Numbered from the stretch's first letter, positions 7,933 to 17,648 are shown. The stretch: DNA of 55,324 nt from JBDZUZ01 sp040255445 (GCA_040255445.1 JBDZUZ010000009.1:1-55324); one strand, 5' to 3'. Made by a program: numbers and translations. The notes: generated from the sequence alone by a model not told the origin.

Positions 7933-8913
7933 ATGCCGATCCTCGTCAACGCCGAAACCCGCGTCATCTGCCAGGGCATCACGGGCGCCTTTGGCGCCAG
8001 CCATACCAAGGGCTGTTTCAACTACGGGACCCGGATGGTCGGGGGCGTCACCCCCGGCAAGGGCGGGGGCAAGGACGACAACGGGCTGCCGATCTTCGAC
8101 ACCGTCGAGCAGGCCGTGAAGGCCACCGGGGCCGACGCCACCATGATCTTCGTGCCCCCGGCGGGGGCGGCGGATGCGGTGCTCGAGGCGGCCGCGGCGG
8201 GGATCCGGGTGATCTGCTGCATCACCGAGGGCGTGCCGGTCCAGGACATGATCAAGGCCCGGCGGGTCATCGAGGAGATGAACGGCTCGACGCAGTTCGA
8301 CAATCAGAGCAAGGTGTGGCTGATCGGGCCCAACTGCCCGGGTGTGATCTCGCCGGGGCCCAAGACCGGCGCGGGCACGGGGCCGAAGGACCCGTACACC
8401 AACGCCGGGTGCAAGATCGGCATCATGCCCGGGTACATCCACACGCACATCAGCGAGGCCAAGGCGGGCAAGGCGATCGGGATCGTCTCGCGGTCGGGCA
8501 CGCTGACGTATGAAGCGGTGTGGCAGACGAGCCAGCGGGGGCTGGCGCAGTCGACCTGCATCGGCATCGGCGGCGATCCGATCCGCGGCATGAACCACAT
8601 CGACTGCATCCGCATGCTCGATCAGGACCCGGACACGCACGGGATTCTCATGATCGGTGAGATCGGCGGCAGCGATGAGACGGACGCCGCGCGGTTCATC
8701 AAGCAGCACGTGAAGAAGCCGGTCGCGGCATTCATCGCCGGGAAGACCGCGCCCCCCGGGCGGCGGATGGGTCACGCGGGCGCGATCATCGGCGGGGCCG
8801 ACGACACGGCGGATGCGAAGATCAAGGCGCTGCAGGAGGCCGGGGTCGAGGTCGCGGCGAGCCCGGCGGATATGGGCGAGGCGATGCTAAGGGCGATGGG
8901 GAAGAAGAAGTAA
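7933..8913 (+). CDS. sucD: Succinyl-CoA synthetase (ADP-forming) alpha subunit
   Basis: The product (326 aa) begins MPILVNAETRVICQGITG and carries the CoA-binding Rossmann part, the QGITG and GPNCPG motifs, and the ligase domain with GHAGAIIGG. His281 in this motif is the phosphorylated catalytic residue of the family. It acts in the citric acid cycle as succinyl-CoA + ADP + Pi giving succinate + ATP + CoA, and needs a beta subunit. No sucC lies beside it in this window. It is about 35 residues longer than the usual 290, with extra sequence around 112-120 and 142-160. The start has no purine-rich ribosome site; longer in-frame readings run through heptamer repeats and are rejected. Confidence 0.95.
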   Translation: MPILVNAETRVICQGITGAFGASHTKGCFNYGTRMVGGVTPGKGGGKDDNGLPIFDTVEQAVKATGADATMIFVPPAGAADAVLEAAAAGIRVICCITEGVPVQDMIKARRVIEEMNGSTQFDNQSKVWLIGPNCPGVISPGPKTGAGTGPKDPYTNAGCKIGIMPGYIHTHISEAKAGKAIGIVSRSGTLTYEAVWQTSQRGLAQSTCIGIGGDPIRGMNHIDCIRMLDQDPDTHGILMIGEIGGSDETDAARFIKQHVKKPVAAFIAGKTAPPGRRMGHAGAIIGGADDTADAKIKALQEAGVEVAASPADMGEAMLRAMGKKK

Positions 8914-9158
8914 GGTCCGGGCACTCAGGCTCTGAGGGTCTGGGGTGACCCGCCGCGGACCAACCAACACCCGACCAAGAAGATTCGGCTCGCTCCCTTA
9001 GAACAGGGATCCGGTGGCGTCATTCTCCGGTATCCTGATCAGCATCTATGCGGGCCCGCGGCGTTCTGTCGCGCGGCCATCCGGCCCTCGCCCTGACGCG
9101 ATCGACCGGCGGTTCTTCTGAATCGGTTTGGTATCACATCGAGCGAGGGAGGTTTGCC

Positions 9159-10847
9159 ATGGCGTTGACAGCAAAGGCGATCGGTGCGGTTGCGAGTCTT
9201 GCGGTGGCGGGGGCCATGGCGGCCACGGCGTGGGGGCAGCCTGCGGCGACGGATCTGGGGGCGCTGCCCGACGATCGGAACATTCAACCCTTCCGGACAC
9301 TGGTTGGGAGCGAGATCGCCTGGTATCGCTTCACCGTTCCGGAGGTGGATCTCACGCGGTATCTGGATCTTTATGTAGGCACCCAAACGTCCGGCACCGA
9401 GATGGGCCTGTACGACGCCGCGGGGAATCGCGTCGCCTTCGACCTTAGTGATGGCGACTTCGGTCGTTCTGCGCTTTCCTTCGGTGCGATCATCCATGCG
9501 CGGCCGGGCAACCGAAGCGGCCTGTCGTCGGTCGTCGGGACGCACAACAACGGACGCGACGGGCTTCTCCCGGCGGGCGAGTACTACCTCGCGGTAGCCA
9601 ACGACGGCGCCGTCTTCGGCCAGAGCAACTGGGTGGTGACCGGCAACTCAAGCCAGACCGTCACGCATGGCGTCTGGCTCCAGCACGGTGATGCACTCCC
9701 GCCGACCGAGCTGGGTTCGATCGGTGTGGGAGAAACGCGGGTCGACAACCTCGAGATCGCTCCTCGCTTCGTCCGCTGGTTCCACTTCACGATCCCGGAG
9801 ATCGCAGCGCAGCAGGGTGTCTATCTCGACATCGAGGCCGAGGATGTCGCCAACGGGATCTCCGACCTGCTGCTCTATGACAACAACGGACAACGCATCG
9901 TTGTGGATACTGTCGACGGTGTCGGGACCAACGCGGCGCTCTCGTTCGGCGCTGTACTCCCCATTCGACCTCTCGACGGTGGGACGCCGTTCGACGGCCG
10001 AAATGGCGACCTCGCCGCGGGCGAGTATTACCTGGCTGTGACGAACTCGGCCCGGTACGACGACAGTGCGTGGAACGTGTGGAACAACGACGATGTGACG
10101 CGGCGGTACAACCTCGTGTTTCGCATCGGTGACAACGGGCCGCTGCCCGCCGGCGAGTGGGCCGAGCCCGACAACGCGCCGCCGCAGGTCGGCCTCGCGC
10201 AGGTGCCGATCGGCACGGGTACTTTGAGCAGGATCCACGGCCGCTTCAGCCCGAGCGCCTTCGGCGATGTGCTGCAGATCGACATTGTTGATCCCGCGAA
10301 CTTCACAGCAACGACGATGGGGCTGCCGCTCAACCCGACGGCGTTGTACCTCTTCGACAACATGGGCCGCGGCATTGCGCACCACAACGATGTCGGGACG
10401 GGTCCCGATCAGCAGTGCGCGCAGCTTACGGGCTCGCTCCTGCCGGGACCCGGGACGTACTACCTCGCGATCTCTACCGGCACACCGTTCAGCGGCTCAT
10501 ACCCGACAGATAGCACGTTGCAGCGCATCTGGCTGGAGCACCCTCGCACCGTCGAGCGCGCGCCGGATGGGCCGGCGGCAGCCGGAACCTTCTCACGGTG
10601 GGCTGGTTCGAATCTCTTCGAAATGAGCTATGTCATCAACTTCACGGGCGTGCAGTATCCCTGCACGCTCCAGCCGCCCTGCCTCGGCGACTTTGATCGC
10701 TCGGGCGGGATCGATGGCGAGGACATCCCCGCGTTCTTCCGCGAATGGCAGAACGGATCCTCGTGCGCGGATGTCGATGCCTCCGGTGGTGTCGATGGTG
10801 ATGACATCACTACGTTCATCGCCGCGTGGCAGGCGGGCGGCTGCTGA
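9159..10847 (+). CDS. Secreted three-repeat beta-sandwich protein with GC-type dockerin
   Basis: This 562-residue exported protein starts at the ATG after GGGAGG (9148-9152) with a signal peptide ending near AWGQ. Three repeats of about 150 residues each contain YLDLYVGTQ/VYLDIEAED-like strands and a closing motif (GEYYLAVANDG, GEYYLAVTNS, GTYYLAISTG). This pattern resembles bacterial pre-peptidase C-terminal (PPC) beta-sandwich domains. The C-terminus is a GC-type dockerin (DFDRSGGIDGEDIPAFFREW, DVDASGGVDGDDITTFIAAW, ending AGGC). No enzyme motif is seen. It lies alone between sucD and the sensor kinase. Likely structural or ligand-binding at the cell surface. Confidence 0.8.
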   Translation: MALTAKAIGAVASLAVAGAMAATAWGQPAATDLGALPDDRNIQPFRTLVGSEIAWYRFTVPEVDLTRYLDLYVGTQTSGTEMGLYDAAGNRVAFDLSDGDFGRSALSFGAIIHARPGNRSGLSSVVGTHNNGRDGLLPAGEYYLAVANDGAVFGQSNWVVTGNSSQTVTHGVWLQHGDALPPTELGSIGVGETRVDNLEIAPRFVRWFHFTIPEIAAQQGVYLDIEAEDVANGISDLLLYDNNGQRIVVDTVDGVGTNAALSFGAVLPIRPLDGGTPFDGRNGDLAAGEYYLAVTNSARYDDSAWNVWNNDDVTRRYNLVFRIGDNGPLPAGEWAEPDNAPPQVGLAQVPIGTGTLSRIHGRFSPSAFGDVLQIDIVDPANFTATTMGLPLNPTALYLFDNMGRGIAHHNDVGTGPDQQCAQLTGSLLPGPGTYYLAISTGTPFSGSYPTDSTLQRIWLEHPRTVERAPDGPAAAGTFSRWAGSNLFEMSYVINFTGVQYPCTLQPPCLGDFDRSGGIDGEDIPAFFREWQNGSSCADVDASGGVDGDDITTFIAAWQAGGC

Positions 10848-11103
10848 GGCGGGGCGGCGGGTTGGGCGGATAACGCCCGCCGCGGGCGGCGATCTGGTAC
10901 GTCCGAGAATGCAAGACATTCCGGGGGGCGGGCGCGGGCTCGTCCTCCGGTTGTTTTTGCGCGGGATTCATCGACTTATCGGAGCAGACATCGCGCCGGC
11001 GGGCCCAGATGGGGCCCTCCGCGGGGTCGGGCTCAAGTTCAACGCCCTGTAACCGATATCTCGATGCGTGCGGCCATGGATCGGCCGCGGCAAGGGGTAT
11101 CCG

Positions 11104-12981
11104 GTGACGCAGACACGCGATCAGAAGAGTGGTAGCGCCGCCGCGGCGGCCGGCATGAAGCGTCGGGTTGGCGTTGATGCGCTGGCCGGCTCGGTCGGGC
11201 TCGCGCTGGGCATCGTGCTCATCGGCGCCCTTTCGGTCTCGGCGTGGTGGACGCTGCATACCTATCGCGGCTCGCTGGAGCGGGCGCGGCAGGACCAGGT
11301 CCGGATCGTCGGGTCCATGCTGGGCGAGACGCTCGAGCCGGTGCTGGGGAACGGCGACCTCACCGAAGCGCGGCGGCTGATCGCTGATGCGGCCTTGACG
11401 CATGGCCTTGCGGAATGTCGGCTGACGCTGCCGGATGGCGGCGCACTCGCCGCGGCCGGCGGGGGGACCCTGGCGCACCAGACGATCCCCGATGCCTGGC
11501 CCGCGGGCGAGGCGGGGATTCCTTCGAACGAGATCCGTGATGGGCGGGCGACGATGCGTGTTCCGCTTGTCGTTCCCGGGCGCGGCCCGGCGACGCTCGA
11601 GCTCGCGGCGACGGTGTCGTATCCGCTGCTCGCGGACCGCGAGGTCCAGGTGGGTGTGTTCGGCATCGGCGCGGCGGGCATGGCGGGGCTGGCGGTGGCG
11701 TTTGCATCGGTGCGGCGGCGGCTGCGGGGCTTGGGAGCCATTCGCGGCGCGCTGTCCGCGCTGGGGAGCGGCGAGACCAGCGCTGATGCGCTGACGGTCA
11801 CGCGGGCCTTTGGCGAGGAAGCGACGGCGTGGAACAACCTGCTCGCGGAGCGCGAGGCGTGGCGGCGGACGCAGGTGCTGCAGAAGGCGGCGGATGAGAC
11901 GGCCGGCCCGGCGCAGGGGAGCGGCGCCCTGGGCGCTGCGCTCGATGCGATGTGGCAGGGTGTGCTGCTGCTGGATGACAAGTGCCGCGTGATGTACGCC
12001 AACGGGGCGGCGGGTGTGTTCCTCAAGACCAAGCGTGATGCGATCGCCGGCGAGCATGTCGCGATGATGATCGATGCCCCCGCGGTGCGCGAGGCTGTCG
12101 AGGCGGTCGCGGGCGGCAAGACCCGGCAGCGGACGAGTGTCGAGTGGTCGCGTGAGTCCGAGCAGGGCGAGCGGTCGATCCTGCGTGTAAGCATCAAGCC
12201 GGTGCGGCGCGACGACCCGGGCGCGGCGATCGTGATCATCGAGGATGTGACGCAGCAGCGGGTCGCGGATGAATCGCGGAACGCGTTCGTGGCGCAGGCG
12301 ACGCACGAGCTGCGGACGCCTTTGACCAACATCCGGCTCTATATCGAGACGCTGGTGGACGACGGGGAGAGCGACCCGGCGATCCGCTCGCAGTGCATCA
12401 ACGTGATCAGCCAGGAGGCCAAGCGGCTGGAGCGGATCGTCTCGGACATGCTGAGCGTGTCGGAGATCGAGGCGGGCACGCTCAAGATCATGCACGACGA
12501 TGTCCGCACCGAGCAGGTCTTCGAAGAGATCAAGCAGGACTTCTCGATCCAGGCGCGGGACAAGGAGATCGAGTTCCGCCTCGAGCTCCCGCCCAAGCTG
12601 CCGACGGTGCAGGGCGACCGCGACAAGCTGGTGCTCGCGCTGCACAACCTTGTGGGCAACGCGCTCAAGTACACGCCCTCGGGCGGCACGGTGCGCGTCG
12701 CCGCCCGCGAGGACGGCGGAGATCTAGTCGTCGATGTCACCGACAACGGCATCGGGATCAAGGCCGAGGAGCACGAGCTCATCTTCGACCGCTTCTACCG
12801 GGCCAAGGACAAGCGGATCAACCAGATCACCGGCTCGGGCCTGGGTCTGGCGCTGGCGCGGCAGGTGATCCGCCTGCACGGCGGCGACATCACGCTGCAC
12901 TCGGAGATCGACAAGGGCAGCACTTTCACAATGCGGGTCCCGATGAGCCACCAGACGCAGGCGATGGCCCGGGCGGCCTGA
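11104..12981 (+). CDS. Sensor histidine kinase with PAS domain (PhoR/ResE type)
   Basis: The protein (625 aa from the GTG at 11104, preceded by AAGGGG) has a transmembrane segment at about 27-50, a periplasmic part, a second transmembrane segment near 182-203, a linker, and a PAS-like domain (about 270-385). A HisKA box follows with phospho-acceptor His401 in ATHELRTPLTNIR. The HATPase domain shows NALKYTPSGG, DNGIGI (547) and GSGLGLALA (577). All catalytic elements are intact. No response regulator gene is adjacent; a STAS gene follows 59 bases later and the pilus operon after that, so its signal may control them, which is inference. An upstream ATG at 11068 is possible but has no ribosome site. 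Confidence 0.9.
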   Translation: MTQTRDQKSGSAAAAAGMKRRVGVDALAGSVGLALGIVLIGALSVSAWWTLHTYRGSLERARQDQVRIVGSMLGETLEPVLGNGDLTEARRLIADAALTHGLAECRLTLPDGGALAAAGGGTLAHQTIPDAWPAGEAGIPSNEIRDGRATMRVPLVVPGRGPATLELAATVSYPLLADREVQVGVFGIGAAGMAGLAVAFASVRRRLRGLGAIRGALSALGSGETSADALTVTRAFGEEATAWNNLLAEREAWRRTQVLQKAADETAGPAQGSGALGAALDAMWQGVLLLDDKCRVMYANGAAGVFLKTKRDAIAGEHVAMMIDAPAVREAVEAVAGGKTRQRTSVEWSRESEQGERSILRVSIKPVRRDDPGAAIVIIEDVTQQRVADESRNAFVAQATHELRTPLTNIRLYIETLVDDGESDPAIRSQCINVISQEAKRLERIVSDMLSVSEIEAGTLKIMHDDVRTEQVFEEIKQDFSIQARDKEIEFRLELPPKLPTVQGDRDKLVLALHNLVGNALKYTPSGGTVRVAAREDGGDLVVDVTDNGIGIKAEEHELIFDRFYRAKDKRINQITGSGLGLALARQVIRLHGGDITLHSEIDKGSTFTMRVPMSHQTQAMARAA

Positions 12982-13040
12982 GCCGGCCCGGTGTGACCGG
13001 GGCGGCCGGCACGCGTGAAGAGAAGACGAGCGGAGCGAGC

Positions 13041-13376
13041 ATGGACATCCACGAGCAACGCCAGGGCGCAGTGACGATCGTGAAGCCGCAGGGGCCGATC
13101 TGCGGCGATGATGCCGACCAGTTCGGCCGCGCGATCGGTGATGTGCTGGTGCGCAGCCTCGGCCGCTTCGTCGTCGACGCCTCCGCCGTCGCGTACCTGG
13201 ACAGCAGAGGGCTCGAGAGCCTGGTCACGCTCACGGACGACATGATGCAGTCGGGCCGGACGCTCCGGCTCTGCGGCGCGAACGAGACGGTCCGCGAGGT
13301 GCTCGATCTTACCGGCATTGCCGATCGCTTCGAGCACTACGAGGACATCAACACCGCGGTCAGGAGCTTCCTGTGA
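13041..13376 (+). CDS. STAS-domain protein (anti-sigma factor antagonist type)
   Basis: The 111-residue product is a single STAS domain: beta strands around VTIVKPQGPICG, then the phosphorylation-loop region VDASAVAYLDSRGLESLV, where the serine of DSRG occupies the conserved phosphorylated position, and a helix TVREVLDLTGI. Such proteins bind anti-sigma or switch kinases. The gene lies between a histidine kinase and GspE/PilB, and its stop codon overlaps the next start (GTGA), so it is translationally coupled to the pilus operon. This suggests a partner-switching step in control of the secretion or pilus machine. No cognate RsbW-like kinase is seen nearby. Confidence 0.88.
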   Translation: MDIHEQRQGAVTIVKPQGPICGDDADQFGRAIGDVLVRSLGRFVVDASAVAYLDSRGLESLVTLTDDMMQSGRTLRLCGANETVREVLDLTGIADRFEHYEDINTAVRSFL

Positions 13377-15259
13377 GCGATGATCCGCGGCCACCTTCTG
13401 GCGATGGTCAGGGCGGGACTCCCTCGGAGGCGCCCTCGCCCAAGGCTGCGCGGCCCAGACGCGGCGGGCCCAAGCGTCGCGTCGGTGAGGTGCTGCTCGA
13501 AGAGGGCGTCATCTCCGCGGAGCAGCTCGACAAGGCGTTGTCGGAGCAGCGCAAGGGCGGACGCATGCTCGGCGAGATGCTCGTCGATCAGGGCGTCATC
13601 TCGAGCACTGCGCTTGTGCGCGCGCTGGGGACCTGCCTGGGTCTGAAGGGATGCCAGCTCCGGCACGGTCTGATCGACCCGGCGGTGTTCAAGCTCGTGG
13701 GCGCGGAGGAATGCGAGCGGCTGCGGCTGATCCCGATGTTCAAGGTGCGCGATGAGCTCACCGTCGCGATGGCGGAGCCTCAGAGCCTGCCCGCGATCGA
13801 CCGGCTGCGCCAGCTCACCGGCTGCCGTATCCGCCCGGTGGTGGCGCTCGAGGCGAACATCCTCGAGTTCGTCAAGAAGTACTCGGCGGGCGATGTCGAT
13901 GTCGACGCCTTCCTGACGAGTCTGGCCGAATCGGATGTCGAGGTCGTCGAGCGCGAGGCGGTCGATGACGGCCCGTCCACGGACCTGGATCGGATGGTCG
14001 CGGGCAGCCCGATCATCAACCTGGTCAACATCGCGTTCCTGACGGCGGTCAAGGACCGGGCGAGCGATATCCACATCGAGCCCGAAAAGCGGGGCACGCG
14101 GATCCGCTACCGCATCGACGGGTCGCTGCGCGACCTGATGAAGCCGCCCGCGGGCATGCACGCGGCGATCGTCTCGCGCGTCAAGGTCATCGGGAAGATG
14201 GACATCGCCGAGAAGCGGCTGCCGCAGGAAGGCCGCGTCCGCATCATCGCGGAGGGCCGCGAGATCGATCTGCGCATCAGCTCGATGCCGACGCTCCTGG
14301 GCGAGAAGATCGTGGTCCGCATCCTGGACAAATCGAATCTCAAGGTGCGCCTCGAGGACCTGGGCTTCCGCTCCGATGCGCTCACGAGCTTCAAGCGGTT
14401 CCTGCAGCAGTCGCACGGCATGGCGCTGGTCACCGGGCCGACGGGTTCGGGCAAGACCACGACGCTCTACTCCGCGCTGGACCTGCTCCGCGGGCCGGAG
14501 GACAACATCCTGACCGTCGAGGACCCGGTCGAGTATCAGCTCGACCTGGTCAACCAGATCCAGGTGAACGAGCTGATCGGGCTGACCTTCAGCCGCGCGC
14601 TCCGCAGCATCCTGCGGCAGGACCCCGACATCATCATGGTCGGCGAGATCCGCGACCAGGACACCGCGCGGGTGGCGGTGCAGGCCGCGCTCACCGGCCA
14701 CCTCGTGCTCGCGACGCTGCACACCAACGACTCGCCGGGCGCTGTAGCGCGTCTGGTCGACATGGGCATCGAGCCGTACCTGCTCAGCAGCGCCTTCAAC
14801 GGCGCGGTGGCGCAGCGGCTGGCGCGGACGATCTGCCCCGCCTGCGCCACCAAGTACTACCCGACCGAGCAGGTGCTGCACGATGCGGGCCTGCACGACC
14901 ACGGGGGCAAGCCCTTCCGCAAGGGCGGCGGGTGCCAGCGGTGTCACAACAGCGGCTTCCAGGGCCGGTGCGGCATCTACGAGGTGTTCGAGGTCACGCC
15001 CGAGCTGCGACGGATGATCCACCACGGCCGCCCGACGCACGAGCTCCGCGAGAAGATGCGGATCAACGGCGCGCTCACGCTCCGCGAGGAGGGCGTGCTG
15101 CTCGCGATCGAGGGTAAGACCTGTCTCGAGGAGGTCCTGCGGGTCACGCAGAACGATGATGAGGATCCCGCGGCGAGCCTGACGGAGGCGAACACCGCGG
15201 CCAAGCGCAGCGCGGCGAACGAGGCCGCGCCGATCCCGGGCACCAAGGAGGCCGCATGA
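13373..15259 (+). CDS. Type II secretion/type IV pilus assembly ATPase (GspE/PilB)
   Basis: The 628-residue ATPase starts at a GTG overlapping the preceding stop. An N-terminal MshEN-like domain (VGEVLLEEGVISAEQLD, LVDQGVISSTALV; residues 35-150) is followed by the second N-domain and the ATPase core. The Walker A is GPTGSGKTT (355-363). The Asp and His boxes are intact, the Walker B is DPDIIMVGEIRD (417 on), and LATLHTND is present. A tetracysteine zinc site C488-P-A-C491 and C521-Q-R-C524 is complete. It powers assembly of the pseudopilus or pilus from the inner-membrane platform. The next gene overlaps by ATGA and encodes the platform protein. Confidence 0.95.
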   Translation: MSDDPRPPSGDGQGGTPSEAPSPKAARPRRGGPKRRVGEVLLEEGVISAEQLDKALSEQRKGGRMLGEMLVDQGVISSTALVRALGTCLGLKGCQLRHGLIDPAVFKLVGAEECERLRLIPMFKVRDELTVAMAEPQSLPAIDRLRQLTGCRIRPVVALEANILEFVKKYSAGDVDVDAFLTSLAESDVEVVEREAVDDGPSTDLDRMVAGSPIINLVNIAFLTAVKDRASDIHIEPEKRGTRIRYRIDGSLRDLMKPPAGMHAAIVSRVKVIGKMDIAEKRLPQEGRVRIIAEGREIDLRISSMPTLLGEKIVVRILDKSNLKVRLEDLGFRSDALTSFKRFLQQSHGMALVTGPTGSGKTTTLYSALDLLRGPEDNILTVEDPVEYQLDLVNQIQVNELIGLTFSRALRSILRQDPDIIMVGEIRDQDTARVAVQAALTGHLVLATLHTNDSPGAVARLVDMGIEPYLLSSAFNGAVAQRLARTICPACATKYYPTEQVLHDAGLHDHGGKPFRKGGGCQRCHNSGFQGRCGIYEVFEVTPELRRMIHHGRPTHELREKMRINGALTLREEGVLLAIEGKTCLEEVLRVTQNDDEDPAASLTEANTAAKRSAANEAAPIPGTKEAA

Positions 15260-16509
15260 AGATCGGCTGCCGCGGCTTCGATCGCGCGGGTAAGCCCGTT
15301 GCGGAAACCGTCGAGGCGGGCTCCGAGGCCGATGCCGCGGAGATCCTGCGTCGCCGCGGAATCTTCGTGACCGAGTTCGTGGTCGGGTCCGATGAGGACC
15401 TCGCGAAGGAAGGCAACGCGGGGCGTTCGGGCCCGCTGGGCGGGCGGACCCGGCGCATGCGCGAGGTCTCCAGCTTCATGCGGCAGCTCGCGGTGCTCAT
15501 CCGCACGGGCACGCCGCTGGTCGAGGCGATGGAGTCGCTCGAGCGTCAGACGCCCGAGGGCAAGTGGCGTGATGTTGTGGCCGAGGTCCGCGGCAAGGTC
15601 GAGGAGGGCTCGACGCTCTCGGCCGCGCTCGAGCCGCACCCCGAGTACTTCGATGCGATCTGCAGATCGCTGGTCGCCGCGGGCGAATCGGGCGGCAAGC
15701 TCGAGCCCATGCTCGACCGGCTCTCGAAGCTGACGCGGCAGCAGGTGAAGGTCCGCCAGAGTCTGGCGGGCGCGATGGTCTATCCGATCCTGCTCATCTT
15801 CGTGTCGTTCGCGGTCATCAACGCGATGCTGCTCTTCGTGATGCCGCGGTTCGAGGGGCTGTTCCAGAGCCTGGATACACCGCTCCCCCCCACCACCAAG
15901 ATCCTGATGGACTTCTCCGCCTTTGTCCGCGCCGAGTGGTACTTCGTGATCATCGGGGCGGTGGTGGCGATCGCGGGCGCGTTCTTCTACCTTCGCTCGG
16001 CGGCGGGCAAGCGCATGATCGACCATGGGTTAGTGCGGCTCCCGCAGATCGGCAAGGTCACGCGGAGCTTCGCGACGGCGCGGATCGCGCGGGTGCTGGG
16101 CGTGCTGCTCGAGGGGCGTGTGCCATTGCTGGAGGCGCTCGCGCTCACCAAGCAGGCGACGGGCAACTCGCTCTACGCCGCGCTCATCAAGCGTGCGGAA
16201 GATACGGTGGTTCGCGGCGACAATGTCTCGAGCGCGTTCGCGGATGCTTCGCTGATCAACCCCAGCGTGTGCGAGGCGATCCGGTCGGGCGAGCGCACGG
16301 GCCAGATCGCGCCGGTGCTGCTCTCCGTCGCCGATTATCTCGACGAGGACAACGAAATTCTCATCCGCTCGGTCACGAGCATCATCGAGCCGCTGATCCT
16401 GATCGGGCTGGGCCTGATCGTGGGCGGCATGGCGATCAGCATGTTCCTGCCGCTGTTCGATCTGACGGCGGCGGCGGCCGGCCCCGGCGGGCCTGGAGGC
16501 GGTTCATGA
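15256..16509 (+). CDS. Inner-membrane platform protein GspF/PilC
   Basis: The 417-residue protein has the duplicated T2SSF domain. The first copy begins MREVSSFMRQLAVLIRTGTP and the second FATARIARVLGVLLEGRVPL, with three membrane segments at about 174-198, 226-247 and 378-404. The conserved GE-SG-L and GERTG motifs are present. Such proteins anchor the assembly ATPase and recruit pilins. The N-terminal 60 residues form the small leading domain common in this family. It is coupled to the ATPase before it (ATGA at 15256) and to the PilM-like gene after it (ATGA at 16506). Confidence 0.95.
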   Translation: MKIGCRGFDRAGKPVAETVEAGSEADAAEILRRRGIFVTEFVVGSDEDLAKEGNAGRSGPLGGRTRRMREVSSFMRQLAVLIRTGTPLVEAMESLERQTPEGKWRDVVAEVRGKVEEGSTLSAALEPHPEYFDAICRSLVAAGESGGKLEPMLDRLSKLTRQQVKVRQSLAGAMVYPILLIFVSFAVINAMLLFVMPRFEGLFQSLDTPLPPTTKILMDFSAFVRAEWYFVIIGAVVAIAGAFFYLRSAAGKRMIDHGLVRLPQIGKVTRSFATARIARVLGVLLEGRVPLLEALALTKQATGNSLYAALIKRAEDTVVRGDNVSSAFADASLINPSVCEAIRSGERTGQIAPVLLSVADYLDEDNEILIRSVTSIIEPLILIGLGLIVGGMAISMFLPLFDLTAAAAGPGGPGGGS

Positions 16510-17648
16510 GGCTCGTGTTCCCCGGAACGCAGTTCGGTCCCATCGGTGTCGACGCCGACGGCCGCTGGATCAAGGCGGCGCAGTTCCGCCGGCAGGCCCG
16601 GGGACAGGCGCTGTGGGCGACCGCCGTGATCGCGCGGCCCGATGCGGATGCGCCCGTCGGTCCGGCCGATGCGCAGCGGGTGGCAGCGCTGCTGGAGCGG
16701 CGCGGGTTCTCGGGTCGGCGCGTGGTGCTGGGCCTGCCCAGGAGCGCGATGCTGGCGTCCAACCTGGAGCTCCCGCCGCGTGAATCGGGCGCGCCGATCG
16801 AGCAGATCGCCCGCATGGAACTGGCGCGAGCAACCCGCGCGAACGCGGTCGCCATGGAGATGGCGCTCTGGACCGTGCCCGCGCCNNNNNNNNNNGAGGA
16901 CACGCGCCGCGACTACCGCGAGATGCTGTTCCGCGCCGGCGAGGGCATGCACGCGATGGCGCTGGGCGCCACGCACGAGACCACGACGCCGCTGATCGAG
17001 TGCTTCGCCGCGGCGGGGCTCGAGGTCGAGGCCATCGACGCCCGCGTGCTCGCATCGGCCCGCGCCTGCGGGGCGCACATGCAGACCGTCGGGAATGTGG
17101 CCGTGACCGTCGACATCGGCTGGGATGCGCTCGCGCTGGGCGTCTTCATCGGTGGCGTGCTCGTCTTCGAGCGGGCGGTGAGCGAGGCCGGGCTCAAGGG
17201 CCTGTACACCGAGATCGCCGAGCGGGCGAGCGTCGATGTCGACGCGATCGATCTGGCGCTGGGGTGCCCGGGCGGTGTTGCCGCGCCCGAGACGCCGGCC
17301 GCGCGCACGGTCAGCAACCGCATCCGCGGATGCCTCACCGAATTCTTTGAACTCACGCAGGTCGAGGTCGAGCGTTCCGTGTCGTACGTCCAGAGCCGGT
17401 ACCCGCAGAACTCGTTCGAGACCACGCTGCTTGTGGGCGATGGAGCCGGGATCCCGGGCCTGAGCGAGCGGCTGCAGGAGCGGCTCGAGTGCCGCGTCCG
17501 CCGCGCCGACCCTCGCGAGCTGACGACGGTCGGCGATCACCTGATCGAGAACCACAACTCCGTGTCGGGGCTGAGCGGCGGCTCGTCGCTCCTGACCGCG
17601 ATGGGCCTGTCGATGCACACGGGCAAGACGCTGGAGGCCGCGGCATGA
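16506..17648 (+). CDS. PilM-like pilus assembly protein (contains a 10-N sequence gap)
   Basis: The product (380 aa counting the gap) has an actin-fold layout: an opening strand with GPIGVDADGRWIKAAQF, a central VAVTVDIGWDALALGVF segment matching the phosphate-binding loop region, and a C-terminal LVGDGAGIPGLSERL. PilM proteins sit in the cytoplasm and bind the N-terminus of PilN. The gene overlaps both neighbours by ATGA. The assembly gap at 16886-16895 keeps the frame as written, but its true length is not known and a few residues are missing near position 128. The assignment rests on fold motifs and gene order. Confidence 0.85.
   Translation: MRLVFPGTQFGPIGVDADGRWIKAAQFRRQARGQALWATAVIARPDADAPVGPADAQRVAALLERRGFSGRRVVLGLPRSAMLASNLELPPRESGAPIEQIARMELARATRANAVAMEMALWTVPAXXXXEDTRRDYREMLFRAGEGMHAMALGATHETTTPLIECFAAAGLEVEAIDARVLASARACGAHMQTVGNVAVTVDIGWDALALGVFIGGVLVFERAVSEAGLKGLYTEIAERASVDVDAIDLALGCPGGVAAPETPAARTVSNRIRGCLTEFFELTQVEVERSVSYVQSRYPQNSFETTLLVGDGAGIPGLSERLQERLECRVRRADPRELTTVGDHLIENHNSVSGLSGGSSLLTAMGLSMHTGKTLEAAA
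16886..16895. other. Assembly gap (10 N)
   Basis: Ten undetermined bases interrupt the PilM-like gene between VPA and EDTRR. The reading frame on either side is the same, so the gene is probably intact, but the exact sequence is lost. Confidence 0.99.

Noticed and set aside
10816..12645. Antisense frame of 609 residues over the histidine kinase
   Set aside because: Arg/His/Pro-rich shadow sequence. The plus-strand kinase has every catalytic motif.
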